DNA of 64,000 nucleotides, taken from assembly GCA_964498065.1 (NCBI GenBank), contig CAZCFZ010000009.1, forward strand, positions 21,674-85,673, read 5' to 3'. Origin of the DNA: FEN-1297 sp964498065 (GTDB taxonomy: Bacteria; Bacteroidota; Ignavibacteria; Ignavibacteriales; Ignavibacteriaceae). The first letter of the stretch is position 1. Each line of letters begins with the position of its first letter. Below, in pieces: positions 63,070 to 64,000 of this stretch. A program made the position numbers and the translations under genes. The notes beneath the pieces were generated by a model. The model was not told where the DNA came from and searched no databases. It saw only the letters and a list, made by a program, of their open reading frames with translations.

Positions 63070-63076
63070 GGTTAAT

Positions 63077-64000
63077 TTATTTAGTGCGAATTGAATCCGC
63101 TTTAGCCATAGTTTTGAGTCTGTTTATCTCTTCCTGAACGCCGCCTGCATTGGGCATCATGTTTTGAAGTTTTTCCAGCACTTCTATTGCTTTATCATAT
63201 TCTTTTAAGTTTACGTAAATTCTTTCAAGCATGCTGAAAGAATTATAAGGCGACCGGAGATCTTCCAGGCTTGCAGTCATATGTTCCTCGGCAATAGGAA
63301 TAATATATTTCGCAATTTCTTTGTACTTGGCAGCATCACCGGCATGATAATATAAATTTCCGACATCATACAAGAATCTATAATCTATCGGAACAACTTG
63401 TCTCGGAATAATCTTCTCCATCTGGTTAAGAGTCTTAACACACATAGAATCATTATTCAATTCGTTTTTATAATAATATGCAAGTCTAACATAAACATTA
63501 CGGTAATTTTGAATTAATCTGGTTTCCGTATCGTTGAAAAAGACCTTTTTGTTGTTTAAACCTCTGAATTTAAATCCTGTTTTATATGTCTTTGAATAAG
63601 AAGGATTTTCATGCAGAAGATCCTCATCTGTGATTTTTGTGTTAACAAATTCGTAGCCTTTTCTCTTTTGAGGAACCAATTGAGAAGCAATTCCCTGCAT
63701 TTGTAAATAGTCATCGAGTCCGATATAACAATCAGGCGAACATGTTGAAGCAAAATATATCGGTCTGCTCCAGGTATTGTTCTCAATTATGTCTTTCACA
63801 ACAATATCCTGAATTCTTATACCTTTTACCCCTCCTACTTCTATTGTATTGTTCATTCTCCAAGTAAGTTCATGAGATTTTATTATCGAGGTATCGGTGA
63901 CGTCGAATTTTTTAATTGCATTTTCAGGAACAGGTATAGATTCCATTTGCGATTTCCATTCAATCGGAGAAAGCTGTTTTATCATCTGGTTAGACATACT
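63077..64000 (-). CDS. DUF2723 family protein, C-terminal part (partial)
   Basis: The frame continues past the window edge, so only the last 307 residues are seen; the Met near 63997 is probably internal. The beginning shows the DUF2723 C-terminal pattern: NTWSRPIYFASTCSPDCYIG, then LDDYLQMQGIASQLVPQK. The last 100 residues hold TPR-like helices (YDKAIEVLEKLQNMMPNAGG). DUF2723 proteins are polytopic membrane proteins related to protein mannosyltransferases (TMEM260-like); the membrane part lies outside the window. Confidence 0.8.
   Translation of the reverse strand, partial: SMSNQMIKQLSPIEWKSQMESIPVPENAIKKFDVTDTSIIKSHELTWRMNNTIEVGGVKGIRIQDIVVKDIIENNTWSRPIYFASTCSPDCYIGLDDYLQMQGIASQLVPQKRKGYEFVNTKITDEDLLHENPSYSKTYKTGFKFRGLNNKKVFFNDTETRLIQNYRNVYVRLAYYYKNELNNDSMCVKTLNQMEKIIPRQVVPIDYRFLYDVGNLYYHAGDAAKYKEIAKYIIPIAEEHMTASLEDLRSPYNSFSMLERIYVNLKEYDKAIEVLEKLQNMMPNAGGVQEEINRLKTMAKADSIRTK

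Noticed and set aside
1..64000. CRISPR arrays, tRNA, rRNA, insertion sequences with transposase, phage genes
   Set aside because: None was seen. The repeats found are palindromic elements without transposase, and no regularly spaced repeat-spacer array is present.

Overview
The window reads as a chromosome segment from a low-GC, Gram-negative member of the Bacteroidota/Chlorobiota/Ignavibacteriota assemblage, most like Ignavibacteria. The clues are a C25 (gingipain-type) peptidase ending in a FlgD-like/type IX secretion sorting domain, a FadL-type outer-membrane protein, a DUF2723 protein, a TonB-like protein, a DUF4292 (LolB-like) lipoprotein, and the classical Men pathway for menaquinone. 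This placement is inferred from gene content; no rRNA or tRNA is present. The sequence carries one 100-N scaffold gap.

Layout. (1) 1-9685: branched-chain amino acid operon on the + strand: end of ilvB, ilvN, ilvC, leuB, an orphan methyltransferase, leuA, leuC, a palindromic repeat element, leuD, cimA and a nitrilase-family amidase. CimA implies isoleucine made from pyruvate through citramalate, with LeuBCD shared by the leucine and isoleucine branches. (2) 9925-15967: gltB-gltD, NADPH glutamate synthase. (3) 16320-18316: a GT9 glycosyltransferase and a LysE exporter, followed by a decayed flavin-reductase-fold gene. (4) 19251-30502: an MFS transporter, a hotdog thioesterase on the + strand, and a nearly complete menaquinone cluster on the - strand (menF-menD, msrB, menH-menB-menA-menC-menE). 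The thioesterase probably supplies DHNA-CoA hydrolysis. An rsgA remnant lies upstream of menF. (5) 30978-37365, - strand: envelope proteins (TonB-like, FadL-like, two low-complexity lipoproteins, a beta-barrel) and an ATP-grasp enzyme. (6) 37571-41444: a tightly coupled envelope operon of TPR lipoprotein, LolB-like DUF4292 lipoprotein and an EnvC-like protein with degenerate LytM residues. (7) 41580-47029: polysaccharide genes (Wzx flippase, three GT4 transferases, a WecG/TagA transferase). (8) 47260-54305: a 1799-residue C25 peptidase and a beta-barrel gene broken by the N gap. (9) 54584-60385: phosphate operon porin-pstS-pstC-pstA-pstB-phoU, closed by a strong terminator. (10) 60579-64000: a broken glycosyltransferase, a small membrane protein, a SpsF-like cytidylyltransferase, a non-coding interval with a candidate structured RNA, a HAD phosphatase and the end of a DUF2723 protein.

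The most interesting signals are not ordinary genes. A TTAACA-type direct repeat with exact 11-bp spacing occurs upstream of the phosphate porin (four copies), pstS, the 60.5-kb unit and an apparently gene-free interval at 62.1 kb. I read it as this organism's Pho box. The copy at 62.1 kb precedes a roughly 210-nt stretch with an 11-bp stem, an inner hairpin and an intrinsic terminator, a candidate phosphate-responsive small RNA. Other points are a glycosyltransferase that seems to start at ATT, four decaying gene remnants, three dispersed palindromic repeat families, a lipoprotein with YSPPxRS heptads, and a 55-bp duplication flanking the N gap that marks it as an assembly artefact.
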